IMG/VR virus record: IMGVR_UViG_3300024308_000053
Coordinates: 1 to 29,694 of that record
Length of the DNA stretch: 29,694 nt
Strand: one strand, 5' to 3'
Origin: a virus
The translations under genes were made by a program, and so were the position numbers. This document shows, piece by piece, positions 8,021-14,293 of this stretch (the first letter of the stretch is position 1; every line of letters starts with the position of its first letter). Under the pieces are notes generated by a model that saw only the letters and a list, made by a program, of their open reading frames with translations, was not told where the DNA came from and made no database searches.

Positions 8021-8379
8021 TTACGCACCCTGATAAACCAGGCGATGGTGTCATCGTTCACCATTTTAGGCTCAATGCCGACGACAGACCATTGTTCGCC
8101 ATTAAAATAAACCTTATCTTCCATTTTAGGCGTCACGCTGTACTCGGCTTTAACAACCATGTCGCCAGCCTGGATAGTCGTGCCGTTAACCAGCGCAATA
8201 TTAACCGGAACAGGAACCGCACCGACCAGAGGAATTTGGGTATCCGCCAACTGAATATACTCCCCGGACACAGCATCCCATACACGGGCTCCCGCACGGA
8301 TTAACGTCACTGAACTACCGTATTTGGTCAGCAGCCGCGTTGCGGTGCTTTGCATCCGTTTACTGAAGGCGGTGCTCAT
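8017..8379 (-). CDS. Head closure protein
   Basis: At 120 residues, with an N-terminal helix followed by a barrel-like beta domain (SVTLIRAGARVWD, ... QAGDMVVKAEYSVTP, DKVYFNGEQWSVVGIEP), this has the pattern of head closure or stopper proteins. It sits between the connector-like protein and the HK97 gp10-like gene, as in many siphophages. It would seal the head after packaging. Confidence 0.8.
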   Translation of the reverse strand: MSTAFSKRMQSTATRLLTKYGSSVTLIRAGARVWDAVSGEYIQLADTQIPLVGAVPVPVNIALVNGTTIQAGDMVVKAEYSVTPKMEDKVYFNGEQWSVVGIEPKMVNDDTIAWFIRVRK

Positions 8380-8381
8380 AG

Positions 8382-8891
8382 TCAGCCCCGGTATACATTA
8401 AATGACGAGCCGGTAGTATCGCCACACAGCAGAGCCCGCAACGCGTCCATAGCCGCAGTGATTACGACTGTGCTGCCGTTGTTACCGTTGTTGAAGTATG
8501 ACACGGCCACAGCGCCTTCCACACGCTCAGACGCAACAGCACGACCGTCAGTTGACCCCCGGACGTCAGTACCCTTAGCATATTCGGCAGCTGCAATAAT
8601 TTGCGCCTGCACAACCTGTGCCGGAATAATGTTGCTGGCAACAGGGAAACCGTAGAGACGAATTCCGGTTCTGGGAAAAGACAGTGCCTGTGTTGCGGAT
8701 ACACGGTGGCCGCACATGGCGGGCTCCTGCAAGCCGATATAAACGGCCCCATTCCGTAAAGCAGCCTCCGCAGCGGCGTCCTGCTCAGGTAAAGACAGGC
8801 CATACTTAGCCGCAAGCGCGCGGGCGGACTCCAGGCTCACGTAGGAATCGGCGTCACTTTTACCCGTCCCATCCTCAACGACTAAAGCCAT
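8382..8891 (-). CDS. Head-tail connector protein (DnaT-like family)
   Basis: This protein has 169 residues. The start (MALVVEDGTGKSDADSYVSL), the helix with ALRNGAVYIGLQ and the LSFPRTG motif match the head-tail adaptor family often mislabelled as DnaT-like ssDNA-binding protein in phages. It would form the ring below the portal. Translation starts after a GAGGA site. One residue lies between its end and the next gene. Confidence 0.85.
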   Translation of the reverse strand: MALVVEDGTGKSDADSYVSLESARALAAKYGLSLPEQDAAAEAALRNGAVYIGLQEPAMCGHRVSATQALSFPRTGIRLYGFPVASNIIPAQVVQAQIIAAAEYAKGTDVRGSTDGRAVASERVEGAVAVSYFNNGNNGSTVVITAAMDALRALLCGDTTGSSFNVYRG

Positions 8892-8894
8892 GGT

Positions 8895-9083
8895 TTATTC
8901 CTCGAACGTGCGACGACGGCGTTTACGTTCGACTCCGCCACCGTTGTTATGCGCGTCTTCGTTATCCGGCTGCGTTTCTACCAGGTCGTCAGGCAGCGCG
9001 TCGCCGCGTTGAGGGATTAACTTACCGTCAACTTCAACGAGGCCGTTGTAGCGCTCGCGCTTTACGTAATTGTCGTTTGCCAT
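8895..9083 (-). CDS. Small protein of the capsid-neck region, unknown function
   Basis: This 62-residue product has a short beta-like start (NDNYVKRERYNGLVEVDGKLI), an acidic middle and a very basic stretch ERKRRRR near the end. It lies between the Ig-domain and connector genes with an AGGA site. The basic tail could touch packaged DNA, but nothing more can be said. The hairpin at 9098-9115 lies just before it. Confidence 0.6.
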   Translation of the reverse strand: MANDNYVKRERYNGLVEVDGKLIPQRGDALPDDLVETQPDNEDAHNNGGGVERKRRRRTFEE

Positions 9084-9097
9084 CTCTAATCCTTATG

Positions 9098-9115
9098 ACG
9101 GCCCCGGAGGGCCGT
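9098..9115 (-). other. Intergenic hairpin
   Basis: The perfect 7-base stem ACGGCCC/GGGCCGT has a CGGA loop and lies between the Ig-domain gene and the small gene after it. No T-run follows, so it is more likely an RNA stability or processing element than a terminator. Confidence 0.5.
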
Positions 9116-9119
9116 TGTC

Positions 9120-9470
9120 TTATGATACGGTTACTGTAGACGCGCCGGAAATGATATTGCCGTAGTCATCGCGCACCACGACTTTATAGGTACCGGAGTC
9201 AGCTGTGGTGGATGACGCTTTGCTATAGCTCAGGCCAGTTGCTCCCGCGATAGCATTACCATCTTTGTACCATTGCAGGTTGTATGGTTCGGCCCCGCCA
9301 GTTACCGCTACGGTAAGCGTCAGAGTCTGGCCCGCGGTTACAGCTTTGGTTGCAGGGAGCGCGGTAGAGAACGAAGCCGGAGAAATATTCTCCATGTCAA
9401 TCTCAACCTGTCCGTCAGCCGGACCATCATCAGAAATACCCGTCATGCGGCGTTTGATTACATCAACCAT
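9120..9470 (-). CDS. Ig-like domain virion protein (capsid decoration)
   Basis: This 116-residue protein has residues 38-116 forming an I-set/Ig-like domain: TAGQTLTLTVAVTGGAEPYN, then LQWYKDG, then ADSGTYKVVVRD. Such domains are common on the surface of phage capsids and tails, where they are thought to bind carbohydrates weakly. It has its own start with AAGGAG, so it is not a frameshifted extension of another gene. A second Ig protein lies at 13831-14292. Confidence 0.85.
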   Translation of the reverse strand: MVDVIKRRMTGISDDGPADGQVEIDMENISPASFSTALPATKAVTAGQTLTLTVAVTGGAEPYNLQWYKDGNAIAGATGLSYSKASSTTADSGTYKVVVRDDYGNIISGASTVTVS

Positions 9471-9481
9471 TTCAATTCTCC

Positions 9482-9751
9482 TTAAGAGGATGCGATAACA
9501 CCGGCGGAGCGAAGCTTAGCCAGTAATGCGTTAAATTCTGCCTGCGTTGGTGCGGCGGCGGAGTCAGCCTGGGCCGCCTGTTGCAGTACGCCGCCGCGCT
9601 GAGTGGTGGTCGGCGCTTTGTTACCAGCCATAGCTGTAGTGCCGGTTGTGCCAATTGTCGGCGGGTACGTAGTCGGTTTCCCTGTAATCTGGGTAAACGA
9701 CATCGTACTGTCTTTCAGACTGCGCGGCAGCCCTTTACCTGTGGTAGCCAT
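9482..9751 (-). CDS. Head fiber / head decoration protein
   Basis: This 89-residue protein follows the major capsid gene. The start MATTGKGLPRSLKDSTMS is followed by a low-complexity Thr/Gly/Pro stretch. The C-terminal helix APTQAEFNALLAKLRSAGVI matches the trimer-forming end I associate with phage head fiber proteins. It is probably a short fiber on the capsid. The start has AGGAGA. Confidence 0.7.
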   Translation of the reverse strand: MATTGKGLPRSLKDSTMSFTQITGKPTTYPPTIGTTGTTAMAGNKAPTTTQRGGVLQQAAQADSAAAPTQAEFNALLAKLRSAGVIASS

Positions 9752-9778
9752 ACAAATTCTCCTGTATGAATGTTAAGA

Positions 9779-9794
9779 AGGGGCCGAAGCCCCT
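9779..9794 (-). terminator. Hairpin after the major capsid gene (leaky terminator)
   Basis: On the minus strand, AGGGGC TTCG GCCCCT is followed by TCTT. It is a stable stem with a UUCG loop but a poor T-run. This may give partial termination, making the capsid gene message more abundant than the genes after it. Confidence 0.6.
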
Positions 9795-9812
9795 CCTGAT
9801 TATACGCTACCG

Positions 9813-10862
9813 TTAAGCGCCGACACCAGTTACCAGGAACGCAATCGGAATGTGCTTGCGGTCCATTACGCGGTTCCAGTTAGTTGCGTTCGCCAGGTCC
9901 TGCCAGGAAGCGGAGCGCGCGATAGTTTCACTGCCGTTGCCTGTGATTACCGCGCTGGTGAAGCTGTAGCCCAGTGGGTGCATCAGCCAGGTGCGGCGGC
10001 TCCACAGGGTTTCTACGCCACCACCGTTACCGCGCTCTGGAGAGCGCTGATATTCCAGCGGCATATTTGGATTACCTTCACCGTAACCGATAGCGCCGTT
10101 GCCAAAGATGACGCTGATGAACTTACGGCTTGAGCCGGTGCCAACCACGGTCATTTCGTCGTCTACAACTACGCGGTAGCCCTGGTATGTGGAGAACATG
10201 GTGTTGTTTTCGGCGTCACGCACGAAGTCGATAAGCTGCTGCTTACGGGCCTGTGCGTATACGAAGCTGTGCATCGCAATAACGCCCAGCACATCACCGC
10301 CCGCGCCCATCAGAGCGTCGCCCATAGTCTGGGTTGCGTCGATAAACGCGCCAGCGTCAAAACCAGATGTAGCAGAAACGTCAATAATCATGTCGTTCTG
10401 CGTGTGGTACGCGTCAGTAGCGGACACGTTGTCGTTGTACAGACCCAGGGTAGTCGCCAGGAGGCGGCGTTGCGCCTGGCGCTGCCAGAAGTTATCCAGA
10501 CGACGTGCAACTGATTGCAGCGGGTTTTGGCTGGTCAGCTCAACGGTTAAATCCGCCTGGCCGAAACCTTCGTTAAGGTATGCAACACGAACATCCATTT
10601 CGCCGGTGTTAATTGCGCGCGGAGTCGCGATGTCCTGGTACACGTCGTTCGAGTAGTTAGGCTCGATAGATGCGTCGATAGATTTCCAGTACGGCAGCAC
10701 AGCTCTATTCGACGAGCCACGGGCGATTTCAGCGGCGTATGGCGTCGGGGTAAGAATACCGGACTGGAAGAACGCGGTTTTTTCTACCGGGTCTTCGGTC
10801 ATGTAAGACGCCAGTACAGGGATGTTACCGGTTACGATGTCGCCAATAGTGGTGATTGCCAT
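9813..10862 (-). CDS. Major capsid protein
   Basis: This 349-residue protein follows the scaffold gene by 3 bases with a GAGGA site. The sequence MAITTIGDIVTGNIPVLAS ... NPLQSVARRLDNFWQRQAQRRLL and the MHSFVYAQARKQQ helix match the coat-protein family with the HK97 fold. It forms the icosahedral shell with the scaffold and portal. No protease gene was seen near it, so maturation probably does not use a separate head protease. Confidence 0.93.
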   Translation of the reverse strand: MAITTIGDIVTGNIPVLASYMTEDPVEKTAFFQSGILTPTPYAAEIARGSSNRAVLPYWKSIDASIEPNYSNDVYQDIATPRAINTGEMDVRVAYLNEGFGQADLTVELTSQNPLQSVARRLDNFWQRQAQRRLLATTLGLYNDNVSATDAYHTQNDMIIDVSATSGFDAGAFIDATQTMGDALMGAGGDVLGVIAMHSFVYAQARKQQLIDFVRDAENNTMFSTYQGYRVVVDDEMTVVGTGSSRKFISVIFGNGAIGYGEGNPNMPLEYQRSPERGNGGGVETLWSRRTWLMHPLGYSFTSAVITGNGSETIARSASWQDLANATNWNRVMDRKHIPIAFLVTGVGA

Positions 10863-10865
10863 TTG

Positions 10866-11573
10866 TTATTTCCTCAGGGCTTTTAGTTGCCGCTCAAATT
10901 CGGCGGGATTGGTACGGTTCAATTCGAGGCGCTCGGCCTCTGTCATATCCTTAAACGCTGGTGCGGCCCCGCCGCTTTTGCCGCCGGAAGCCCCGCCGCC
11001 GGAAGCTGCATTTGCTTTAATCAAATGCGAAAATGCTTTGTGCTCGCGCAAGTATTTGCGGAACTGTTCAGGGTCTGTCGTGATAACGTTACCATCTGCG
11101 CCGATGAACTTCGTTACCACGTCTTCCCCGTCAAACTCGGTTTTAACAAACGGCGCCAGGATGTCTACTGCTTCCGGTGTAATAAAATCACCGGCGAAGC
11201 TACCAAGTACCGCTTTACGCTCGCTGCCGAGTACACGGTTGGCCAGCGCAGAATACTTCTCTTCTTTCTCTTTCAGTACAGGCTCATACTGGCTACGAAT
11301 CGTCTTTTCGAACTCGTCCATCTTGCCGGCGGACTTCAGCGCTTCCTGGTGCGCCTGCTGGCGTGCTTCTTCAGCTTCCTTCGCCTTGCGTGCTGCTTCT
11401 TTCTTCTCGGTCAACAACGCTTCATTATTGGCCTTCAGGCCAGACACTTCTTTCTCGACAGCTTCGGCAATCATCTTCTGCACTTGTTCTGCCGTGAATG
11501 TGGTTGCGCCGCCTGCTGGTTTAAGGTCGTCTGGTGCTTCTTCTTGAAGCGGAAAACGTAAAAAACGATTCAT
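10866..11573 (-). CDS. Scaffolding protein
   Basis: This protein has 235 residues. Residues about 25-105 are a coiled coil (TAEQVQKMIAEAVEKEV ... EEARQQAHQEAL). Then come a small domain, a Gly/Ala/Ser linker (GGGASGGKSGG) and a charged C-terminal helix of the kind that binds capsid protein. This is the usual build of internal scaffolds and its place before the capsid gene agrees. The AGGGG ribosome site lies within a short hairpin (GTCC/GGAC, 11583-11593), which may damp translation. Confidence 0.9.
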   Translation of the reverse strand: MNRFLRFPLQEEAPDDLKPAGGATTFTAEQVQKMIAEAVEKEVSGLKANNEALLTEKKEAARKAKEAEEARQQAHQEALKSAGKMDEFEKTIRSQYEPVLKEKEEKYSALANRVLGSERKAVLGSFAGDFITPEAVDILAPFVKTEFDGEDVVTKFIGADGNVITTDPEQFRKYLREHKAFSHLIKANAASGGGASGGKSGGAAPAFKDMTEAERLELNRTNPAEFERQLKALRK

Positions 11574-11582
11574 AGTCAGTAT

Positions 11583-11616
11583 GTCCCCTGGACGTTAGTA
11601 GCCGGGCCACCCGGCT
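11583..11616 (-). other. Tandem hairpins in the scaffold/capsid leader
   Basis: On the minus strand the leader folds as AGCCGGG TGG CCCGGCT (11600-11616), then GTCC AGG GGAC (11583-11593). The second contains the scaffold ribosome site. Both have three-base loops, like the pair at the terminase leader (18882-18923). Confidence 0.5.
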
Positions 11617-11627
11617 TTACACTGTCA

Positions 11628-11656
11628 AGAATAAATTATTCCGCAGGAGAAGGCAA
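11628..11656 (-). promoter_or_regulatory. Candidate promoter for scaffold-capsid genes
   Basis: On the minus strand, a TTGCCT -35 (11651-11656), a 17-base spacer and a TATTCT -10 (11628-11633) are seen. The -35 is the same as in the terminase promoter. It lies back to back with the plus-strand promoter at 11666-11694. Confidence 0.5.
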
Positions 11657-11665
11657 CTATTCCTA

Positions 11666-11694
11666 TTGACACTATGATATTACGGTTCTAATAT
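11666..11694 (+). promoter_or_regulatory. Strong sigma-70 promoter for the 11723 cassette
   Basis: TTGACA (11666-11671), a 17-base spacer and TAATAT (11689-11694) form a near-consensus promoter 29 bases before the ATG at 11723. It probably works early without phage factors. Confidence 0.85.
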
Positions 11695-11722
11695 TAACTC
11701 AACTTAACGAGGAGGTGTCTAA

Positions 11723-11872
11723 ATGACGACTTTAATTGTAATGGAATTTGAAACCAGCAAACCTGAATACCGCCAAATGACAATGGAACAGGCATATAAG
11801 CTTGCGTCACGCGGGTCTTTCTACAAAGCACAAATTATCAGCGAAGATGGGGTTGTTGAATATGAGTTTTAG
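11723..11872 (+). CDS. Small protein of unknown function (49 residues)
   Basis: It begins after a very strong AGGAGGTG ribosome site, just after a near-consensus promoter. The product (MTTLIVMEFETSKPEYRQMT ... ISEDGVVEYEF) looks like a small alpha/beta fold: strand, helix, strands. The strong expression signals argue that it is a real early gene, perhaps acting on the host. It overlaps the next gene by 11 bases. I recognise no family. Confidence 0.65.
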   Translation: MTTLIVMEFETSKPEYRQMTMEQAYKLASRGSFYKAQIISEDGVVEYEF

Positions 11873-12206
11873 AAATAACCTAAAAAATCACATTAAAATT
11901 TTCGGCGAAGATGGCCTGCACTCATGGAATGCCGGATATGATGTCAACGATGATATTTTCATACACAAAATAGTAAGAGCAACTCGCCGTGAAGTTAAAT
12001 CCGGAGATATATTAAAGATAAGAGATAACGGCGTTATCGTTGCAGTAGAGAAAGTATTAGGGGTATTTCTTATAGTTGTGGCCGTAGACCCGGCGCTAAG
12101 AGACGCGGCACCATACAGGGCGGCCGGAGAAGGTAAGACGGGAAAGTATGTGTACGGTAGAGTAAAAATCAATAAAGCCCATGTCGATACCATAAAAGCC
12201 CCGTAA
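11862..12206 (+). CDS. Small basic protein of unknown function (114 residues)
   Basis: I chose the ATG at 11862, which overlaps the gene before it; a longer frame back to 11802 lies inside that gene. The sequence starts MSFRNNLKNHIKIFGEDGLH and continues with mostly beta segments, such as SGDILKIRDNGVIVAVEKV and GKYVYGRVKINKAHV. Net charge is positive. It ends close to a two-way terminator. No family is recognised. It forms a two-gene plus-strand cassette between the capsid and spanin genes. Confidence 0.6.
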   Translation: MSFRNNLKNHIKIFGEDGLHSWNAGYDVNDDIFIHKIVRATRREVKSGDILKIRDNGVIVAVEKVLGVFLIVVAVDPALRDAAPYRAAGEGKTGKYVYGRVKINKAHVDTIKAP

Positions 12207-12215
12207 GGGGCTTTT
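12194..12215 (+). terminator. Two-way Rho-independent terminator
   Basis: AAAAGCCCC GTAA GGGGCTTTT is fully symmetric, so it can stop both the plus cassette (ending at 12206) and the minus spanin transcript (ending at 12217). Confidence 0.9.
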
Positions 12216-12216
12216 C

Positions 12217-12456
12217 TCATTGTGTAACGTTCTTAATCCAGTCCTGCAACCTGTACACCTTTAGCCTGAGCTGGCGCACGCATTCCGCGTTCTGCACATC
12301 CGCAGACAAATCCTCATCGGCATCTGCTTTCGCATCACCTAACTTACACGGCGCGGTCATAAGCTGCGGGTCAACCGGCGGCAACGTGTTAGGCGTATAT
12401 TCTGGCGCACAACCAGTTATTCCAATTATTACAGCCAACAGGAATAATTTATTCAT
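12217..12456 (-). CDS. Rz1: Outer-membrane spanin (Rz1-like lipoprotein)
   Basis: This 79-residue protein has a lipoprotein signal (MNKLFLLAVIIGITGC), so the mature protein would start at Cys16 and be fixed to the outer membrane. Pro-rich segments follow (PNTLPPVDPQ), then a C-terminal helix. The gene starts inside the end of the Rz-like gene (8-base overlap, different frame), the classic Rz/Rz1 arrangement. Together they fuse inner and outer membranes in the last step of lysis. It is longer than lambda Rz1 but fits the overlapping class. Confidence 0.88.
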   Translation of the reverse strand: MNKLFLLAVIIGITGCAPEYTPNTLPPVDPQLMTAPCKLGDAKADADEDLSADVQNAECVRQLRLKVYRLQDWIKNVTQ

Positions 12457-12811
12457 TGTCGTAGCCTTTGATGTGATTGGCGTTATCGACGGCGGCCTGT
12501 TTCAGCTTAACGCGCGCTTCATCGAACGTGCAGACATTCCGGCCCGGCGTCTTGATGTACTTAACGACTTCCTGAGTGATGGTTACGGTGCGTGCGGCAC
12601 CCTGCTGTTCGGCGGCGGCGGCGCGGGTGTCGTTCTGGTGCTGCCGTGTGACTTGCTTCTCCAGCTTAGCCTGTGCCTGCTGTTGCTGTTGCGTTACCAG
12701 TGTGGCGCGGCCTTCTTTCCAGCCCTGACTGTGCTGATAAACTCCGTAGGCCCAAAAGGAGGATATGAGAAGTCCGGGGATAACGATAATTAATATGCTT
12801 CGTAGATTCAT
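12449..12811 (-). CDS. Rz: Inner-membrane spanin (Rz-like)
   Basis: I place the start at the ATG at 12811, which has GGGAG in front; an in-frame TTG at 12823 is less likely. The product has 120 residues: one membrane helix near the N-terminus (RSILIIVIPGLLISSFWAYG), then a periplasmic coiled coil rich in Q and A (GRATLVTQQQQQAQAKLEKQ), and a final domain with a Cys that may form a disulfide. It pairs with the lipoprotein encoded at 12217-12456. The spanins lie about 9 kb away from the endolysin and holin candidates. Confidence 0.88.
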   Translation of the reverse strand: MNLRSILIIVIPGLLISSFWAYGVYQHSQGWKEGRATLVTQQQQQAQAKLEKQVTRQHQNDTRAAAAEQQGAARTVTITQEVVKYIKTPGRNVCTFDEARVKLKQAAVDNANHIKGYDNE

Positions 12812-12835
12812 GTTGTCTCCCAACCCCTCGTAACA

Positions 12836-13107
12836 GTGGGGGTAGCCTTAGCGAACCCCACACCATTACTGTACGGCAACACACTAAGAATCATTGTTGC
12901 CGTAAGTCATTGAAAGGATAGAGTCCGACAGATTGTCCGTCTCAGTATAACTGATTCAGAGAAATCTGAATAGACTATCCCCGATGTCTGTTTGACCGGT
13001 GCTGAGCCATACGCGCATCGCTTCAGGGACTCCAGGCCTTACGGCCCGTCCCTGGCGACTTGCTAAGATGCTTTCGCATCTTGGCATGTCTGTTCCGTGG
13101 TGAGGTC
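12836..13107 (-). ncRNA. Large structured RNA or leader before the spanins
   Basis: This gene-free stretch is full of exact hairpins. Stems: GTGGGG/CCCCAC (12836-12861); a 10-base stem at 12872-12881/12895-12904; a cloverleaf closed by GGATAG/CTATCC (12916-12980) with ATTCAGA GAAA TCTGAAT inside; CAGGGAC/GTCCCTG enclosing GGCC/GGCC (13024-13054); AAGATGC/GCATCTT (13065-13082). Read on the minus strand two loops are GNRA (GTAA, GAAA), and a TATAAT box lies upstream on that strand, so minus is the likely sense. No open frame of note covers it. It may be a separate RNA or the spanin leader. I match it to no known family. Confidence 0.65.
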
Positions 13108-13113
13108 AACGGC

Positions 13114-13119
13114 ATTATA
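13114..13119 (-). promoter_or_regulatory. -10 box upstream of the structured RNA and spanins
   Basis: A perfect TATAAT is present on the minus strand. The nearest -35 (TTGGCA at 13139-13144) is 19 bases away, so the promoter may need an activator. The predicted start is near 13107. Confidence 0.45.
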
Positions 13120-13158
13120 CAAAAACGTGTCAATAGCATGCCAATTAAAGATACTTAT

Positions 13159-13191
13159 AATAGTCTAATTTTTAGCCATTATTAGATTATT
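13159..13191. promoter_or_regulatory. AT-rich inverted repeat, operator candidate
   Basis: AATAGTCTAAT (13159-13169) and ATTAGATTATT (13181-13191) pair with a single mismatch across an 11-base spacer. It lies in the very AT-rich region between the structured RNA promoter and the clamp-gene promoter, so a regulator bound here could affect both. Confidence 0.45.
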
Positions 13192-13230
13192 CAGTAGAAT
13201 CCTAGTTTGTATTAAAACCTCTAATAATAC

Positions 13231-13259
13231 TTGACTAATATTCTGGTGTTCTATATGCT
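13231..13259 (+). promoter_or_regulatory. Sigma-70 promoter for the clamp-like gene
   Basis: TTGACT (13231-13236), a 17-base spacer and TATGCT (13254-13259) lie about 33 bases before the ATG at 13292. Confidence 0.65.
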
Positions 13260-13291
13260 GTGCGTAACTTAAACAGAAGAGGTAAAATTGA

Positions 13292-13804
13292 ATGTTCAAA
13301 GTAAGCTACGCCGCGTTTCAATCCGCCACACTTTGTCGCGGTAAGAACGACACAAGGCATTACGTTAACGGTTTTCATCTTGACGCAGAAGGTTTTATAG
13401 TGGCGACAGACGGCGCAATACTTTTCACCGGAAAAGTTGAAACAGAAGCCGGCGAAAGTATTACCGTTGACGTGCTAGGTAAGGCCCCGTCTAAGTTCGA
13501 CTATGCAGAAATTGATTCTACTTCGGCTAAGTTCTACTCAGATAAAGCGGGATTTTTAAGTGCTCTAGCGGTCCGCTTTGTAGATTGTCGTTACCCTGAT
13601 TGGCGGCGCGTCACTAAATTCACAGAGGGTCAAGTATCCTCTATAGGATTCGCAGGTTCGTATCTTCATGCACTGGAAAAGGCGGGAAAGTTCTACGGTA
13701 AAAAAAAATCGGTAAAATTAGAATTTCAGAGCGCTACAGACGCTTGCCGCGTTGCGTTATCCGATACAGATTTCATTGTCCTTATGCCTGCTAGAATTAA
13801 ATAA
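13292..13804 (+). CDS. Sliding-clamp-like protein (short DNA polymerase III beta homologue)
   Basis: This 170-residue protein begins after a GAGG site. Residues 24-48 (VNGFHLDAEGFIVATDGAIL) match the beta-clamp pattern leading to VATDG (37-41). Residues 97-108 (VDCRYPDWRRVT) match the conserved DG.(F/Y)PD(Y/F)RRV motif of bacterial clamps. The following helix SYLHALEKAGKFYG fits the next clamp subdomain. Bacterial clamps have three such domains in about 366 residues; here there is room for little more than one and a half, so it could build a ring from more subunits or act on the host clamp. It forms a one-gene plus cassette inside the late block. Confidence 0.72.
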   Translation: MFKVSYAAFQSATLCRGKNDTRHYVNGFHLDAEGFIVATDGAILFTGKVETEAGESITVDVLGKAPSKFDYAEIDSTSAKFYSDKAGFLSALAVRFVDCRYPDWRRVTKFTEGQVSSIGFAGSYLHALEKAGKFYGKKKSVKLEFQSATDACRVALSDTDFIVLMPARIK

Positions 13805-13806
13805 TT

Positions 13807-13832
13807 AAGGCCCCTTACGGGGCCTTTTCTTT
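13807..13832 (+). terminator. Rho-independent terminator after the clamp-like gene
   Basis: AAGGCCCC TTAC GGGGCCTT is followed by TTCTTT on the plus strand. On the minus strand only a short T stretch follows, so it acts mainly on the plus strand. Confidence 0.85.
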
Positions 13833-14292
13833 ACTCGGCTTTCGGCTTAACCTCGGCAGCTTTCGACACCGCCTGTTCCCCGTCGGCATCCGTCACAACT
13901 GCCCAGTACTTCCCGGCCTCCGTAACTTTCAGCTTCTCGCCGCCATCCGGCACGTTTACGACCTGCTTGTCGTCTTTGTACCACTGCACGGTGTACGGCG
14001 CTTTACCGGCTTTCGGTGTTGCCGTGAGTGTGGTCGCAGTTGAACCAAGCTGTGCGTCTTCTGGCTGCACTGCAAAATACACATCGCCGGCGTCTTCCAG
14101 ATACGGAACTTCAAACAGGGTGCCACCAGCAGCAACTGCGATACCGGTCTTGTCGGCATACGGCATCTGGTCTACAGCTTTGCCCAGGACAGATTCATCT
14201 TCCAGGTGGATAGCGCCTTCAGCCGAGCCGGAGACACGTTTATATTGTACGACTCGGCGCGCCGGAACATCGTGAACGGTAAAGAAACCCAT
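13831..14292 (-). CDS. Ig-like domain virion protein
   Basis: This 153-residue protein has residues 1-70 forming a small domain (MGFFTVHDVPARRVVQYKRV ... GTLFEVPYLED) and residues 75-145 an Ig-like domain with TTLTATPKAGKAPYT, VQWYKDD and AGKYWAVVTDADG. The WYKD strand is nearly the same as in the Ig protein at 9120-9470, which suggests duplication or a common source. It follows the MuF-like gene, so it is probably a capsid-associated surface protein. The ribosome site is AAGGGG. Confidence 0.75.
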   Translation of the reverse strand: MGFFTVHDVPARRVVQYKRVSGSAEGAIHLEDESVLGKAVDQMPYADKTGIAVAAGGTLFEVPYLEDAGDVYFAVQPEDAQLGSTATTLTATPKAGKAPYTVQWYKDDKQVVNVPDGGEKLKVTEAGKYWAVVTDADGEQAVSKAAEVKPKAE

Positions 14293-14293
14293 G

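Noticed and set aside
10822-11547. Long plus-strand frame opposite the scaffold gene
   Set aside because: A shadow of the scaffold coiled coil, with low-complexity Ser/Ala/Phe and no ribosome site.
12916-12980. Cloverleaf that might be a tRNA
   Set aside because: The arms lack the conserved T-loop and D-loop bases and a normal 7-base acceptor and anticodon arm on either strand.
13114-13130. TTGACA followed by TATAAT on the minus strand
   Set aside because: Only 8 bases separate them, far too few for one promoter. Only the TATAAT is kept as a -10 box.
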